NCBI GenBank assembly: GCA_903922745.1
Contig: CAIXVA010000133.1
Coordinates: forward strand, 1 to 9,315
Length of the DNA stretch: 9,315 nucleotides
From: an uncultured Actinomycetes bacterium
GTDB taxonomy: Bacteria > Actinomycetota > Actinomycetes > Nanopelagicales > Nanopelagicaceae
Reading direction: 5' to 3'
Part shown: positions 1-6,588 of the stretch, piece by piece
Layout of the letters: each line of letters opens with the position of its first letter
How positions within the stretch are numbered: position 1 is the stretch's first letter
The notes under the pieces: generated by a model
What the model was told of the DNA's origin: nothing
What the model saw: the letters and a program-made list of their open reading frames with translations, nothing else
Database searches by the model: none
Position numbers and translations under genes: made by a program

Positions 1-867
1 AATCAGGGGAGCGATGCTAGTTGCAGTAAGAAATACGAGTGCAAAGATTGCACCAATAATTGATCCGAAAGCTTGGTTAAGAGATTTTCCATATCCGCAC
101 TTGATTTCACTCCACGATGCATACATTCGGGTCTCTGCGATATCAGAACCGTTGATCACGGTGCCCGATGATCCGTTCTTAACCAACTCACGTGCCAAGA
201 AAACATCATCGATAACAGCGTGCTTTACAGATTGGTAACCACCGATTGAATCAAGGGCTGAACGTCGAACAACAAAGAACTGTCCGTTAGCAACAGCCAT
301 GGATTTTTGTCCTGAGTTCTCGGCATAACGAAGTGGAACTGTTGTCAGCCACGACCATTGCAACAATGGCTGAATCAAACGTTCAGCAAAACTCTGTGCC
401 TTCTGGCGTGGGTATGGGGAGACGAAATCTAATCGAACACTATTCAACAACGTCACCGCTTTGTTGATTGCATCATTGCTTAGGCGCACATCAGCATCGA
501 TTGATACGAGGATCTCTTCACTGGAAGCATCAAAAAGTTGCTGTAGCGCCCAGGTCTTGCCAATCCACTGATCATTAAGGCTCGAACCTTTGATCACGGT
601 GAATCGTAAGTCCCCGCTAGTGAATCGATTGAGCAGATCTAAAGTTCCATCGTCTGAGCTGTCATCCAATAAATAAAAGTGGAATGGTCCATCTTGGGCT
701 GCCAAGGTTGCAACTAAACCTTCCACATTTTCAGCTTCATTACGCATAGGAACTATCACTCCAACAGGTTGCAGCAAATCTGAAGTGCGCTTAGGTGTGC
801 GAATTTGGACAAAGTTAACTGCTGCGATTGTCAGCAGGATTACAGGTATTAGGAAAAAGAGAATCAT
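1..867 (-). CDS. cruG: CruG-like carotenoid glycosyltransferase, GT2 family (3' end cut by window)
   Basis: Family 2 glycosyltransferase, probably adding a sugar to a carotenoid hydroxyl at the membrane. The open frame runs from ATG at 867 to the window edge without a stop (289 residues seen). Residues 1-20 form an N-terminal membrane anchor. The GT-A domain follows: VPMRNE (39-44), nucleotide-binding DDSSDDGT (68-75), WIGKTWA (101-107), metal-binding DADV (124-127), NGQF (194-197), an acidic pair D220-D221 in the catalytic-base position, and RMYASW (247-252) in place of the Q/RxxRW motif. A hydrophobic segment begins near residue 266. The order and spacing fit the CruG/CrtQ-type carotenoid glycosyltransferases. 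The start lies 7 nt after the cruF stop, with no clear ribosome binding site, suggesting translation from the shared transcript. GT2 membership is secure. The carotenoid substrate is inferred from the cruF neighbour, and the sugar is unknown. Confidence 0.8.
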   Translation of the reverse strand, partial: MILFFLIPVILLTIAAVNFVQIRTPKRTSDLLQPVGVIVPMRNEAENVEGLVATLAAQDGPFHFYLLDDSSDDGTLDLLNRFTSGDLRFTVIKGSSLNDQWIGKTWALQQLFDASSEEILVSIDADVRLSNDAINKAVTLLNSVRLDFVSPYPRQKAQSFAERLIQPLLQWSWLTTVPLRYAENSGQKSMAVANGQFFVVRRSALDSIGGYQSVKHAVIDDVFLARELVKNGSSGTVINGSDIAETRMYASWSEIKCGYGKSLNQAFGSIIGAIFALVFLTATSIAPLI

Positions 868-874
868 TGAAGGG

Positions 875-1678
875 TTACGGTCTTCCGACCCAACGATTAA
901 AGAAGTAAGGGGTCAGCAAAGTACTCAAAATTAATCCTGAAAATAGCGCTATCCCCGGGCGACTGAAAAAGAATAGATTGCCTACTACACCCGAGAACAG
1001 TGTCCAGGCGAGTAATACATCTGCAGCGATTAATGAACCACCAACTTTGCGTCGATCACGCGGGGTTAAAAAGTGCAGGATTGTCATTAACAGCATTCCT
1101 GATAGCAACCAACCAAATGCGTTAGACAATGGGATTTCGGGTTGAAATGGAATGTGAGTGCCTTTAACAATCCAAGTCCATCGTCCAGATGTGACCATTA
1201 GCGGGTCTAGAAATAAATCCCATGCAGTCATTAAGAGTGCGCCATATAAAAAGACCCATGACTTACCAATGCGACGAGCAGCAACTAAGCAAGGATGGGC
1301 GATCATTACCCATGCAAATGGAACGACTAGTGGCACAGAAAAAATCTTTGGACCTAAAGTATCTGAGTATGCGTATTCACCAAATGGCCAGCTAGTTGTT
1401 ACGCCAAGTTGTTCAATCAAGAAACCGAATGTGACAGTAATGCCCAACATGGTCCAGCCATAGCGCGCGCCGTATGCAGCGATGCCATGAAGAAACATTG
1501 CAAAGGCGGCTGTGTAAACAGAAGTAATAGTTATGACGCCAAGTAATCCACCATCAACTAATGGATACAGAATTTGCAATAACACTGTCGCGCCAAGTGC
1601 AACACCCATGACTTTGATCAGTAGGGGAGATGCGCCACCACGTGCTCTACGTCTTGGGGTGTAATGGCGGATGGACAT
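875..1678 (-). CDS. cruF: CruF-type carotenoid 1',2'-hydratase (carotenoid biosynthesis membrane protein)
   Basis: Integral membrane protein of the CruF/DUF422 (Caroten_synth) family, 267 aa. Characterised members add water across the terminal 1',2' double bond of an acyclic carotenoid end (gamma-carotene to 1'-hydroxy product in cyanobacteria; bisanhydrobacterioruberin in haloarchaea). The basic N-terminus (about residues 1-15) is followed by seven or eight hydrophobic segments. Recognisable family motifs are FLIEQLGV (86-93), WPFGEYAYSDTLGP (97-110), the VP-rich helix after residue 114, TAWDLFLDPLM (151-161) and IPLSNAFGWLLSG (182-194). The length is normal. ATG at 1678 is the first start after the upstream stop. 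There is no good Shine-Dalgarno, but TATAAAT at 1700-1706 could be a -10 for an internal promoter, without a convincing -35. It sits between a CrtA-like oxygenase (37-nt gap) and a glycosyltransferase (7-nt gap), matching a cruF-cruG arrangement. The exact substrate is inferred. Confidence 0.85.
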   Translation of the reverse strand: MSIRHYTPRRRARGGASPLLIKVMGVALGATVLLQILYPLVDGGLLGVITITSVYTAAFAMFLHGIAAYGARYGWTMLGITVTFGFLIEQLGVTTSWPFGEYAYSDTLGPKIFSVPLVVPFAWVMIAHPCLVAARRIGKSWVFLYGALLMTAWDLFLDPLMVTSGRWTWIVKGTHIPFQPEIPLSNAFGWLLSGMLLMTILHFLTPRDRRKVGGSLIAADVLLAWTLFSGVVGNLFFFSRPGIALFSGLILSTLLTPYFFNRWVGRP

Positions 1679-1715
1679 AGGTGTAAGTCTGCCCTATTTC
1701 ATTTATAAGCAGTAG

Positions 1716-2369
1716 TTAATGAATTGAGCCGCGCATATCTTTGACGGCAAACCGTGCAAATAGCTCCTCTGAGTACCAGTTATAGGTTGCGGTATCGGCA
1801 ATCGCCTTTTGATGAGCCGCGCCCTTGTATGCAAACTCTTTAATTGCAGCAGCAGATTCCCATAATGAAAATGTGCCCTGTAATCCAATAGGAGCCTCAC
1901 CAATGCCAATTGCCGAAATCAATCCTGGCGCTGACTTAAGCGACATTGTTACAGGAGGAACCGAGCTCCAGAATCTAAAGTTTTGATGCCATTTAATCCG
2001 TGCACGGGTAATGGCTGCAACTGGACCAGTCCAATCTTTGGCTGTTGCAACAAAGGGTTCTTTACCAGCCCATTTACCGTGGGAAGAAATTGGCTCTAGA
2101 ACTGCGCGAAACTCATCAACACTGTTCTTGCGCCAACGCTTAACAACCAATGATTGATCAAAAGATTCTAGGTCGTGGACTTGCGCAACTAAACCCCAAC
2201 GTAGTGAATTGGCATCTGCTGGTGTGAATGTTTCACCTTTACCTGTGCCTAAGGATTTGTAGAAGCCAACATTTTTTGAGCGGCTTAGTGTGAATCTATC
2301 AACTGCCATTGCAAGTAGTGCAAAGGGAATGGCTTTGGGTTTAATGCTCCAGAAATAAGCAACGATCAC
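1716..2369 (-). CDS. CrtA-family carotenoid oxygenase (spheroidene monooxygenase-like; possible 2'-hydroxylase)
   Basis: 217-aa soluble protein of the CrtA (spheroidene monooxygenase) family. Visible family blocks are FYKSLGTGKGETF (36-48), GKWAGKEPF (98-106), GPVAAITRARI (115-125), FWSSVP (133-138), GIGEAPIG followed by LQGTFSLW (155-170), and WYSEELFARF (198-207). Characterised CrtA proteins oxidise the C-2 position of hydrated acyclic carotenoid ends to a ketone. A CrtA-related enzyme from a myxol-making Flavobacterium is instead a 2-hydroxylase. With cruF and a cruG-like gene directly downstream, hydroxylation giving the CruG acceptor is the better inference here, but ketolation cannot be excluded. 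The start is GTG at 2369, which overlaps the VOC gene's TGA as GTGA, so translation is probably coupled. The N-terminal sequence aligns with the family from the first residues, and M21 would be too late. Confidence 0.78.
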   Translation of the reverse strand: MIVAYFWSIKPKAIPFALLAMAVDRFTLSRSKNVGFYKSLGTGKGETFTPADANSLRWGLVAQVHDLESFDQSLVVKRWRKNSVDEFRAVLEPISSHGKWAGKEPFVATAKDWTGPVAAITRARIKWHQNFRFWSSVPPVTMSLKSAPGLISAIGIGEAPIGLQGTFSLWESAAAIKEFAYKGAAHQKAIADTATYNWYSEELFARFAVKDMRGSIH

Positions 2370-2755
2370 TTGGCTAAACTCTCAATGAGATCCCATTTAT
2401 TTCCATATTTATCTTTGAAGACAACCACTTGTCCATATGCCTCTTGGCGGGGTTGTTCAACAAATTCAATTCCTCGAGCTTTGTACTTTTCGAAGGTTTC
2501 TGAAAAGTTTGTTGTGTACATAAAGAAGCCAACTCGACCACCAGTTGAGTTACCGATCGCATCTCTTTGTTGATCTGTGGCCGCCCTTGCAAGCAAAATC
2601 TTTGCTCCGTCATTGCTTGGCGCAACAACAACCCAACGCTTCTCTGATGTCATCTCTTTATCTTCAAGCAAGCTAAAGCCAAGATCATTTACATAATGTG
2701 CAATTGCCACGTCATATTCATCGACCACAATTGCAATCATTCCAAGAGTGTTCAT
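2366..2755 (-). CDS. VOC superfamily (glyoxalase/bleomycin-resistance fold) protein
   Basis: 129-aa protein with one vicinal-oxygen-chelate domain made of two beta-alpha-beta-beta-beta modules. The first module starts at MIAIVVDEYDVAIAHYVNDLGF (about residues 6-27) and the second near residue 74 (VGFFMYTTNFSETFEKYKARGI). The end, YGQVVVFKDKYGNKWDLIE, is the classic VOC tail with a candidate metal-ligand Glu at 125. ATG at 2755 is preferred because it lies 2 nt after the ybaK-like stop. A longer frame from 2794 would only re-read the end of that gene, and its extra 13 residues do not resemble a VOC start. The fold is clear. The reaction is not: members include lyases, dioxygenases, isomerases and antibiotic-binding proteins. 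Its place between a deacylase-like gene and carotenoid genes gives no firm substrate. Confidence 0.82.
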   Translation of the reverse strand: MNTLGMIAIVVDEYDVAIAHYVNDLGFSLLEDKEMTSEKRWVVVAPSNDGAKILLARAATDQQRDAIGNSTGGRVGFFMYTTNFSETFEKYKARGIEFVEQPRQEAYGQVVVFKDKYGNKWDLIESLAK

Positions 2756-2757
2756 TT

Positions 2758-3243
2758 TTAATCGCCAACAACCATTGGCTTTGCACCAGTGCATTCAATT
2801 AACTCTGTATAACTAGTTGGATATACCGCATGGGGGTGGCCAGCAGCTGCCCATACGACTTCATAATCATTGAGCGCTTGATCGATAAGAATTGTTGCTG
2901 GTGAGACCCAGCCGATTGGAGCAACCCCACCAATTGAAAACCCAGACTTTTCCTTCACGTAATCAGCATCAACACGGCCTAGCTTTTCAATGCCTAAATT
3001 CTTGGCAACCAAATCTGTATCAACGCGGTGACGTCCGCTAGTAATAACCAGCAGCGGTGATTCATCCGGAAGTTTAAAGATCAACGATGATGCGATCTGG
3101 CCAACTTCTATGCCAAGTGCTGTTGCAGCCTCTTGTGCTGTGCGGGCGCTATCTGAAAGTACGTGGACTTCACCTTCGAGTCCATGTTCGTGCAAAGCGG
3201 TAAGTACTCGCTTTACGGCTGCTTTTTCTTTTACGCCTTCCAT
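2758..3243 (-). CDS. YbaK/EbsC-family protein (aminoacyl-tRNA deacylase-like)
   Basis: 161-aa protein of the YbaK/EbsC/ProX family, whose studied members hydrolyse mischarged aminoacyl-tRNAs (for example Cys-tRNA(Pro)) in trans. Family features include TAQEAATALGIEVGQI (35-50), LLVITSGRHRVD (64-75), SIGGVAPIG (103-111) and the C-terminal AAAGHPHAV (132-140). The position equivalent to the functionally important Lys of Escherichia coli YbaK (in Q-I-x-K-S-L) is Ser52 here (QIASSLIF). This suggests the actinobacterial subgroup with altered specificity, or a role other than Cys-tRNA(Pro) editing. The length is normal and complete. The ATG overlaps the last 13 nt of the SulP gene in another frame, and the stop lies 2 nt before the next gene, so this is clearly an operon member. 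The family call is strong. The actual tRNA substrate is unknown. Confidence 0.85.
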   Translation of the reverse strand: MEGVKEKAAVKRVLTALHEHGLEGEVHVLSDSARTAQEAATALGIEVGQIASSLIFKLPDESPLLVITSGRHRVDTDLVAKNLGIEKLGRVDADYVKEKSGFSIGGVAPIGWVSPATILIDQALNDYEVVWAAAGHPHAVYPTSYTELIECTGAKPMVVGD

Positions 3244-4481
3244 GTGCGCACTTTAATACGATCTAGAATTAAATGAAGTGCAATTCCGATAGCCATTCCC
3301 CAAATAAGGTCAATTGCTAAGACACAAATGGCCGTAACGAGCAATGTGGCTGCCTCAATCTTGGTAGTTCGCAAAGATTCCATAATTGAAACAGGGTTGA
3401 GGATTCTGTAGCTAGTCCCAAGCAATACTCCCGCGATTGCAGCTGTTGGAATTGCACTAACTAGTGGCGCTGCAATCAAGGCGATGAGCAGTAAGACAAT
3501 CGCATGAAAGATTGAAGCCACGCGAGATTTAGCATGTGATCGCACATTCACACTAGTTCGGGCAATCGCACCTGTTGCTGGCATTCCGCCCATGACAGAT
3601 GCTGCCAAAGTTGCTATGCCTTGGCCAAATAATTCACGGTTTGGTTCAAAGTGCACTTTTTCATGTGCCATTCCATCGGCAACACGAGCTGACAGAAGTG
3701 ACTCGACCGCCGCTAATAGTGCAATCCAAAGAGCTGGGATTAATAAGTTATTGAAATCGCCAAAGGTCGGAGTTTGTAAAGATCCAATGCTGCGAGGGAT
3801 TGTGCCAATAGTTACCACATCGATAGATGCAGCTTTAACAATTATTGTTACCACTAGCAGTGATACAAAGCTGGCTGGAATATGAAATGGAAGTTTCTTT
3901 GCAATGCGTGGGAAGTTGAACTTAATGACTAGCGTCAGGATGACAACTGCCAATGAGGTTGTATTTAAGCCAAGGTCTAGTGCATTTTGAATAGTGTGCC
4001 AAGCAACTGGTAGCGATTTATCGCCTGCACCCTTTGTAATGCCAAGTGCCAATGGAATCTGCTGCAATGAAATAACAAGTGCGATACCCACTGTAAAACC
4101 TTCAACTACTGCCCAAGGAACACGATTAATAATTGCGCCCAATTTGAATATGGCCATCAACACCACCATGACTCCAGCCATCACACCTAGTGCTGGAATT
4201 GCAGTTGGACCGTACTTTTGAATAACTGGAATCAAGATAACTGTCATCGCACCTGTCGGACCGCTTACCTGGAATTTTGAGCCACCAAATACCGCAGCTA
4301 AAAAGCCAGCGATGATTGCAGTTGTTAACCCCGCAGCAGCTGACATTCCTGATGTAATGCCAAAGCCAATAGCAAGGGGCAAGGCAACGATTGCGACAGT
4401 AATACCTGCGATTAAGTCTGTAGTGAGATCTTTACGGGTTCGAGAGAATTCGTTTGAATGTGGCCAAAACGAAAAGAACAT
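3231..4481 (-). CDS. SulP-family inorganic anion transporter lacking a STAS domain
   Basis: 416-aa inner-membrane transporter of the SulP (SLC26) family. Members move sulfate, bicarbonate or dicarboxylates, often with Na+ or H+. The N-terminal signature is clear: LIAGITVAIVALPLAIGFGI (about 23-42) and FGGSKFQVSGPTGAMT (65-80), the substrate-binding region. About 10-12 hydrophobic segments follow, including MGGMPATGAIARTSVNVRSHAKSR, a typical SulP loop. The protein ends right after the last helix (LILDRIKVRTWKA), so the cytoplasmic STAS domain of classical SulPs is absent. The stop is genuine and the next gene starts 13 nt inside it. ATG at 4481 is chosen over the upstream GTG at 4529, because the extra 16 residues are not family-like and a -10 element ends 5 nt before this ATG. 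It is the first gene of a six-gene transcript. Sulfate or bicarbonate is plausible; the substrate is unresolved. Confidence 0.85.
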   Translation of the reverse strand: MFFSFWPHSNEFSRTRKDLTTDLIAGITVAIVALPLAIGFGITSGMSAAAGLTTAIIAGFLAAVFGGSKFQVSGPTGAMTVILIPVIQKYGPTAIPALGVMAGVMVVLMAIFKLGAIINRVPWAVVEGFTVGIALVISLQQIPLALGITKGAGDKSLPVAWHTIQNALDLGLNTTSLAVVILTLVIKFNFPRIAKKLPFHIPASFVSLLVVTIIVKAASIDVVTIGTIPRSIGSLQTPTFGDFNNLLIPALWIALLAAVESLLSARVADGMAHEKVHFEPNRELFGQGIATLAASVMGGMPATGAIARTSVNVRSHAKSRVASIFHAIVLLLIALIAAPLVSAIPTAAIAGVLLGTSYRILNPVSIMESLRTTKIEAATLLVTAICVLAIDLIWGMAIGIALHLILDRIKVRTWKA

Positions 4482-4486
4482 GTTTG

Positions 4487-4516
4487 AGTGTAAAGGGCTG
4501 AAGTGAGCATTGTCAG
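4487..4516 (-). promoter_or_regulatory. Putative promoter of the SulP-carotenoid operon (leaderless)
   Basis: On the minus strand, CTGACA (4516-4511) resembles a -35 box (5 of 6 to TTGACA). It is followed after 18 nt by TACACT (4492-4487), an actinobacterial-type -10 (TAnnnT). Initiation about 6 nt downstream would fall on the A of the SulP ATG at 4481. This would give a leaderless mRNA and explain the missing ribosome binding site. Found by inspection only. Confidence 0.5.
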
Positions 4517-4539
4517 TTACCGTTATCACTATATGACAA
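4510..4539. repeat. Inverted repeat TTGTCA-N18-TGACAA in the divergent promoter region
   Basis: Arms at 4510-4515 and 4534-4539 are perfect 6-bp complements. The left arm overlaps the proposed -35 of the SulP operon, and the right arm overlaps the proposed ATG of the MFS gene. It could be an operator serving both divergent genes. Six-base arms with an 18-base spacer can also arise by chance, so confidence is low. Confidence 0.25.
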
Positions 4540-5747
4540 CTGATTTATATGCGCTGGGCATTAGAGCGCGAAATGCTGTGTGGGCATCCTTTTTCTTTTT
4601 GGGGTTTTTGGGCCTTGCCTGGATTCCACGTATTCCGGAGATAAAGACAGCGCTGGACTTAAGTGATGGCCAGTTCGGACTTGTATTGCTGGCCAGCACT
4701 GTGGGATCAATTCCTGGTGCACAACTTGCAGGACGTGTGGTGCATTCATATTCATCAAAGGTTGTAGTTCAAATTTCGGGCGTGTTACTGCCTGTCGGCG
4801 TTTTCATAGTTGGACTTGCTAGCAATGTTCAAACGCTGTTACTTGGTTTATTCATTTGTGGTTTTAATGTCTCATTTATGGATATTGCCATTAACGGCCA
4901 AGCTGTTGAAATTGAAAAACATACTAAAGGTCGCTGGATGTCTAGCTTTCACGGACTCTGGAGTATTGGCGCATTTGCTGCGACCTTAGTCGGGGGATTG
5001 GTTGCAAACTATGTTTCTCCCCGCGATAACTTAATTGCCATTGCAATCTTTGGTTTGTTTGTTTATCAGTTTATTGCGCATTTCTTATTGCCAGCAGAAC
5101 ACGATGGTCACTTAGGTGAGCCAGGAGAAGGAGATGCCGGAAAGGTCGCGTTGTTCGGCAAGCAATCTCTGATCTTGTGGGGACTTGGAATTGGCTTGAT
5201 GTGTTCACTTATTCCTGAAGGTGGCGCATATGAATGGAGCGGCATTCTTTTGCAGGACCATATGGGTATTGGCAAAGGCTTAAATGCAGCAGCTTCTACG
5301 ACTTTTTCCTTAGCAATGATTGCAAGTCGATTACTGGGTGATCGCGCCTTTGAAAAGTGGGGCCATGTGAACACAGTTAAATATGGTGGTTATTTTGGTG
5401 GCGGGCTGTGGGGGATTGGTTTATTGATCGGCATTCCATTATCCCAATCGCACCAAACACTAGGTTTGATAGTTGTTTGTACTGGCTTTGCAGCTGCTGG
5501 TTTTGGAATGGGACCATTTTTCCCAGCGTTTAACCTGGCAGCAGCATCTATTCCAGGAATTGCACCATCTGTTGGTTTAGCTCGTGTCGGATTAATTGCT
5601 ATTGCTGCCTACTTTGGCGGACCAACACTTATTGGATTACTCGCCGAACTTACATCGCTACCGGTTGCATTTGCTTTCCCGGTACTTCTGTATATGGTCG
5701 TTGGCCTGCAATCTAGATTCATCACAGTGCGAGCGCTTAAGCAATAA
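4533..5747 (+). CDS. MFS transporter, YbjJ-like
   Basis: 404-aa major facilitator superfamily permease with about 12 hydrophobic segments. WIPRIPEIKTALDLSDGQFG (30-49) after the first helix, followed by a small-residue-rich second helix (SIPGAQLAG), and later the DIAINGQAVEIE and SSFHGLWSIGAFAA blocks are characteristic of the YbjJ-type MFS group, a poorly characterised set usually annotated as drug or sugar efflux or uptake. No substrate can be read from the sequence. Two starts compete. ATG at 4533 has no Shine-Dalgarno but leaves 51 nt for divergent promoters and gives a family-like N-terminus. GTG at 4503 would add 10 residues and has AAAGGG (4492-4497) 5 nt upstream. I favour the ATG moderately. 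The gene is divergent from the SulP operon, and its 3' end overlaps the convergent TauE/SafE gene by 11 nt. Confidence 0.85.
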   Translation: MTTDLYALGIRARNAVWASFFFLGFLGLAWIPRIPEIKTALDLSDGQFGLVLLASTVGSIPGAQLAGRVVHSYSSKVVVQISGVLLPVGVFIVGLASNVQTLLLGLFICGFNVSFMDIAINGQAVEIEKHTKGRWMSSFHGLWSIGAFAATLVGGLVANYVSPRDNLIAIAIFGLFVYQFIAHFLLPAEHDGHLGEPGEGDAGKVALFGKQSLILWGLGIGLMCSLIPEGGAYEWSGILLQDHMGIGKGLNAAASTTFSLAMIASRLLGDRAFEKWGHVNTVKYGGYFGGGLWGIGLLIGIPLSQSHQTLGLIVVCTGFAAAGFGMGPFFPAFNLAAASIPGIAPSVGLARVGLIAIAAYFGGPTLIGLLAELTSLPVAFAFPVLLYMVVGLQSRFITVRALKQ

Positions 5748-6483
5748 CCCAAGTCTGCAGCAGCGTGAAGGCCGCAACCGAGTACAGCAAGAATGCAAAA
5801 GCTTTACGCAAAATAGTCGGATTCATCTGTCCGCTCTTAATGGATGCAAAGCGAGCAACAACAACCGCCGCAATTGCCATGGCAATAGGAGTACTCCATG
5901 TAACTGAAGACCAGCTTTGATAGTGAGCAAAGAATGCGGTGATTGAATTGATCGCAATTATTGCAAGAGATGTACCCGCAGCTTTTCCTTGTGGAACTTT
6001 GAAGAATAGAACAAGAACGGGGATTGCAAGAAAGCCGCCACCAATTCCAAATAAACCTGTCATTGAACCGATTACAAGCGAGATAACAATAAGCCAGAAG
6101 AAAGGAACCTTCTTTTCTGTTCCGGCAATTGGCTTAATCAACATCATGGTTCCAGCGGTTACTAGAACTATTGAAAAACCTGTTGTAATAACTGAATCAC
6201 TCATGCGGTGGGCAACTATTGAAAAACCAATGTTGGTAACAAGGCCCAATGCCCAGATGATTGCCGCTTCTCTGAACAGTACTTCGTTACTTTTTATCTT
6301 TGGAAGCAAACCCGAAATTGCTGCGCTTAATACAACTGCGATTGCCGCAGTTGTTGCAGCTTGGGGAGTGAAGTTAAAGATGTATAAAAGGATGGGGACC
6401 GAGAGCATCGCCCCGCCGGCACCGATAAAGCCAAGGACCGCGCCAATAAAGGCACCGGCCAGCAACCCACCAATGATCTCCAT
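5737..6483 (-). CDS. TauE/SafE-family (sulfite exporter-like) membrane permease
   Basis: 248-aa membrane protein of the TauE/SafE (DUF81) family. Some members export sulfite, sulfoacetate or other organosulfur anions, and others have been linked to uptake of small anions. The two internally duplicated signature repeats are present: GFIGAGGAMLSVP (18-30) and FGIGGGFLAIP (145-155), each in the first helix of a four-helix half. Eight or so hydrophobic segments fit the family, and the length is normal. ATG at 6483 is chosen. A TTG-initiated extension to 6561 would add 26 polar residues without family resemblance and would cover GC-rich intergenic DNA. No Shine-Dalgarno is visible, so the start may be leaderless. 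Its stop overlaps the convergent MFS stop by 11 nt. The divergent LexA box lies about 90 nt upstream and might affect it. With a SulP transporter nearby, a sulfur-anion role is attractive but unproven. Confidence 0.85.
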   Translation of the reverse strand: MEIIGGLLAGAFIGAVLGFIGAGGAMLSVPILLYIFNFTPQAATTAAIAVVLSAAISGLLPKIKSNEVLFREAAIIWALGLVTNIGFSIVAHRMSDSVITTGFSIVLVTAGTMMLIKPIAGTEKKVPFFWLIVISLVIGSMTGLFGIGGGFLAIPVLVLFFKVPQGKAAGTSLAIIAINSITAFFAHYQSWSSVTWSTPIAMAIAAVVVARFASIKSGQMNPTILRKAFAFLLYSVAAFTLLQTWVIA

Positions 6484-6541
6484 GGGGTAAGTGTGGGGCA
6501 CCCAGGCCTCTTGACCCCCGAGGCTCAACACGCTCACGGGC

Positions 6542-6571
6542 TTGCTATTTGTCGGTGGCAAGGGCTATTTT
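6542..6571 (+). promoter_or_regulatory. Possible promoter of the SOS unit
   Basis: TTGCTA (6542-6547) and TATTTT (6566-6571) form a weak sigma-70-like pair with an 18-nt spacer. A start about 7 nt downstream would fall inside the LexA palindrome, so LexA binding would block initiation. Other -10 choices inside or just after the palindrome are possible. Confidence 0.35.
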
Positions 6572-6588
6572 TCGAACATCTGTTCGAA
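6571..6588. promoter_or_regulatory. LexA (SOS) operator, perfect palindrome
   Basis: TTCGAACATCTGTTCGAA is an 18-bp perfect inverted repeat with 7-nt arms and a 4-nt spacer. It contains the full actinobacterial/Gram-positive SOS consensus TCGAAC-N4-GTTCGA (6572-6587). It sits 30 nt before the start of the 93-aa gene and dnaE2, a standard LexA-regulated target, so DNA damage should induce this unit. The perfect match implies tight repression. The site also lies in the 5' region of the divergent TauE/SafE gene. Confidence 0.93.

Noticed and set aside
14..238. 74-aa open frame on the plus strand at the window start
   Set aside because: Antisense to the glycosyltransferase, whose acidic pair and RMYASW motif are encoded here on the minus strand.
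1158..1463. 101-aa open frame on the plus strand
   Set aside because: Antisense to cruF over its most conserved motifs; no ribosome binding site or family likeness.
2756..2794. Longer start for the VOC protein
   Set aside because: The extra 13 residues simply re-read the end of the YbaK-like gene in another frame, and the VOC fold starts right after the ATG at 2755.
3592..4506. Three small plus-strand frames (97, 75 and 64 aa)
   Set aside because: All are shadows of the SulP gene; low-complexity translations rich in Ala, Thr and Pro.
5939..6490. 183-aa open frame on the plus strand
   Set aside because: It lies wholly antisense to the TauE/SafE gene, whose family motifs are clear. The translation is rich in Pro, Ile and Thr without domain-like features, which is typical of a mirror frame.
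6506..6524. Short hairpin GCCTC-N9-GAGGC in the intergenic region
   Set aside because: Five-bp stem, no T-run on either side, and located upstream of genes on both strands; not a credible terminator or riboswitch.
6484..6561. TTG-initiated 26-residue N-terminal extension of the TauE/SafE protein
   Set aside because: Polar, Pro-rich and not family-like; the ATG at 6483 places the first helix and signature motif at the usual distance.
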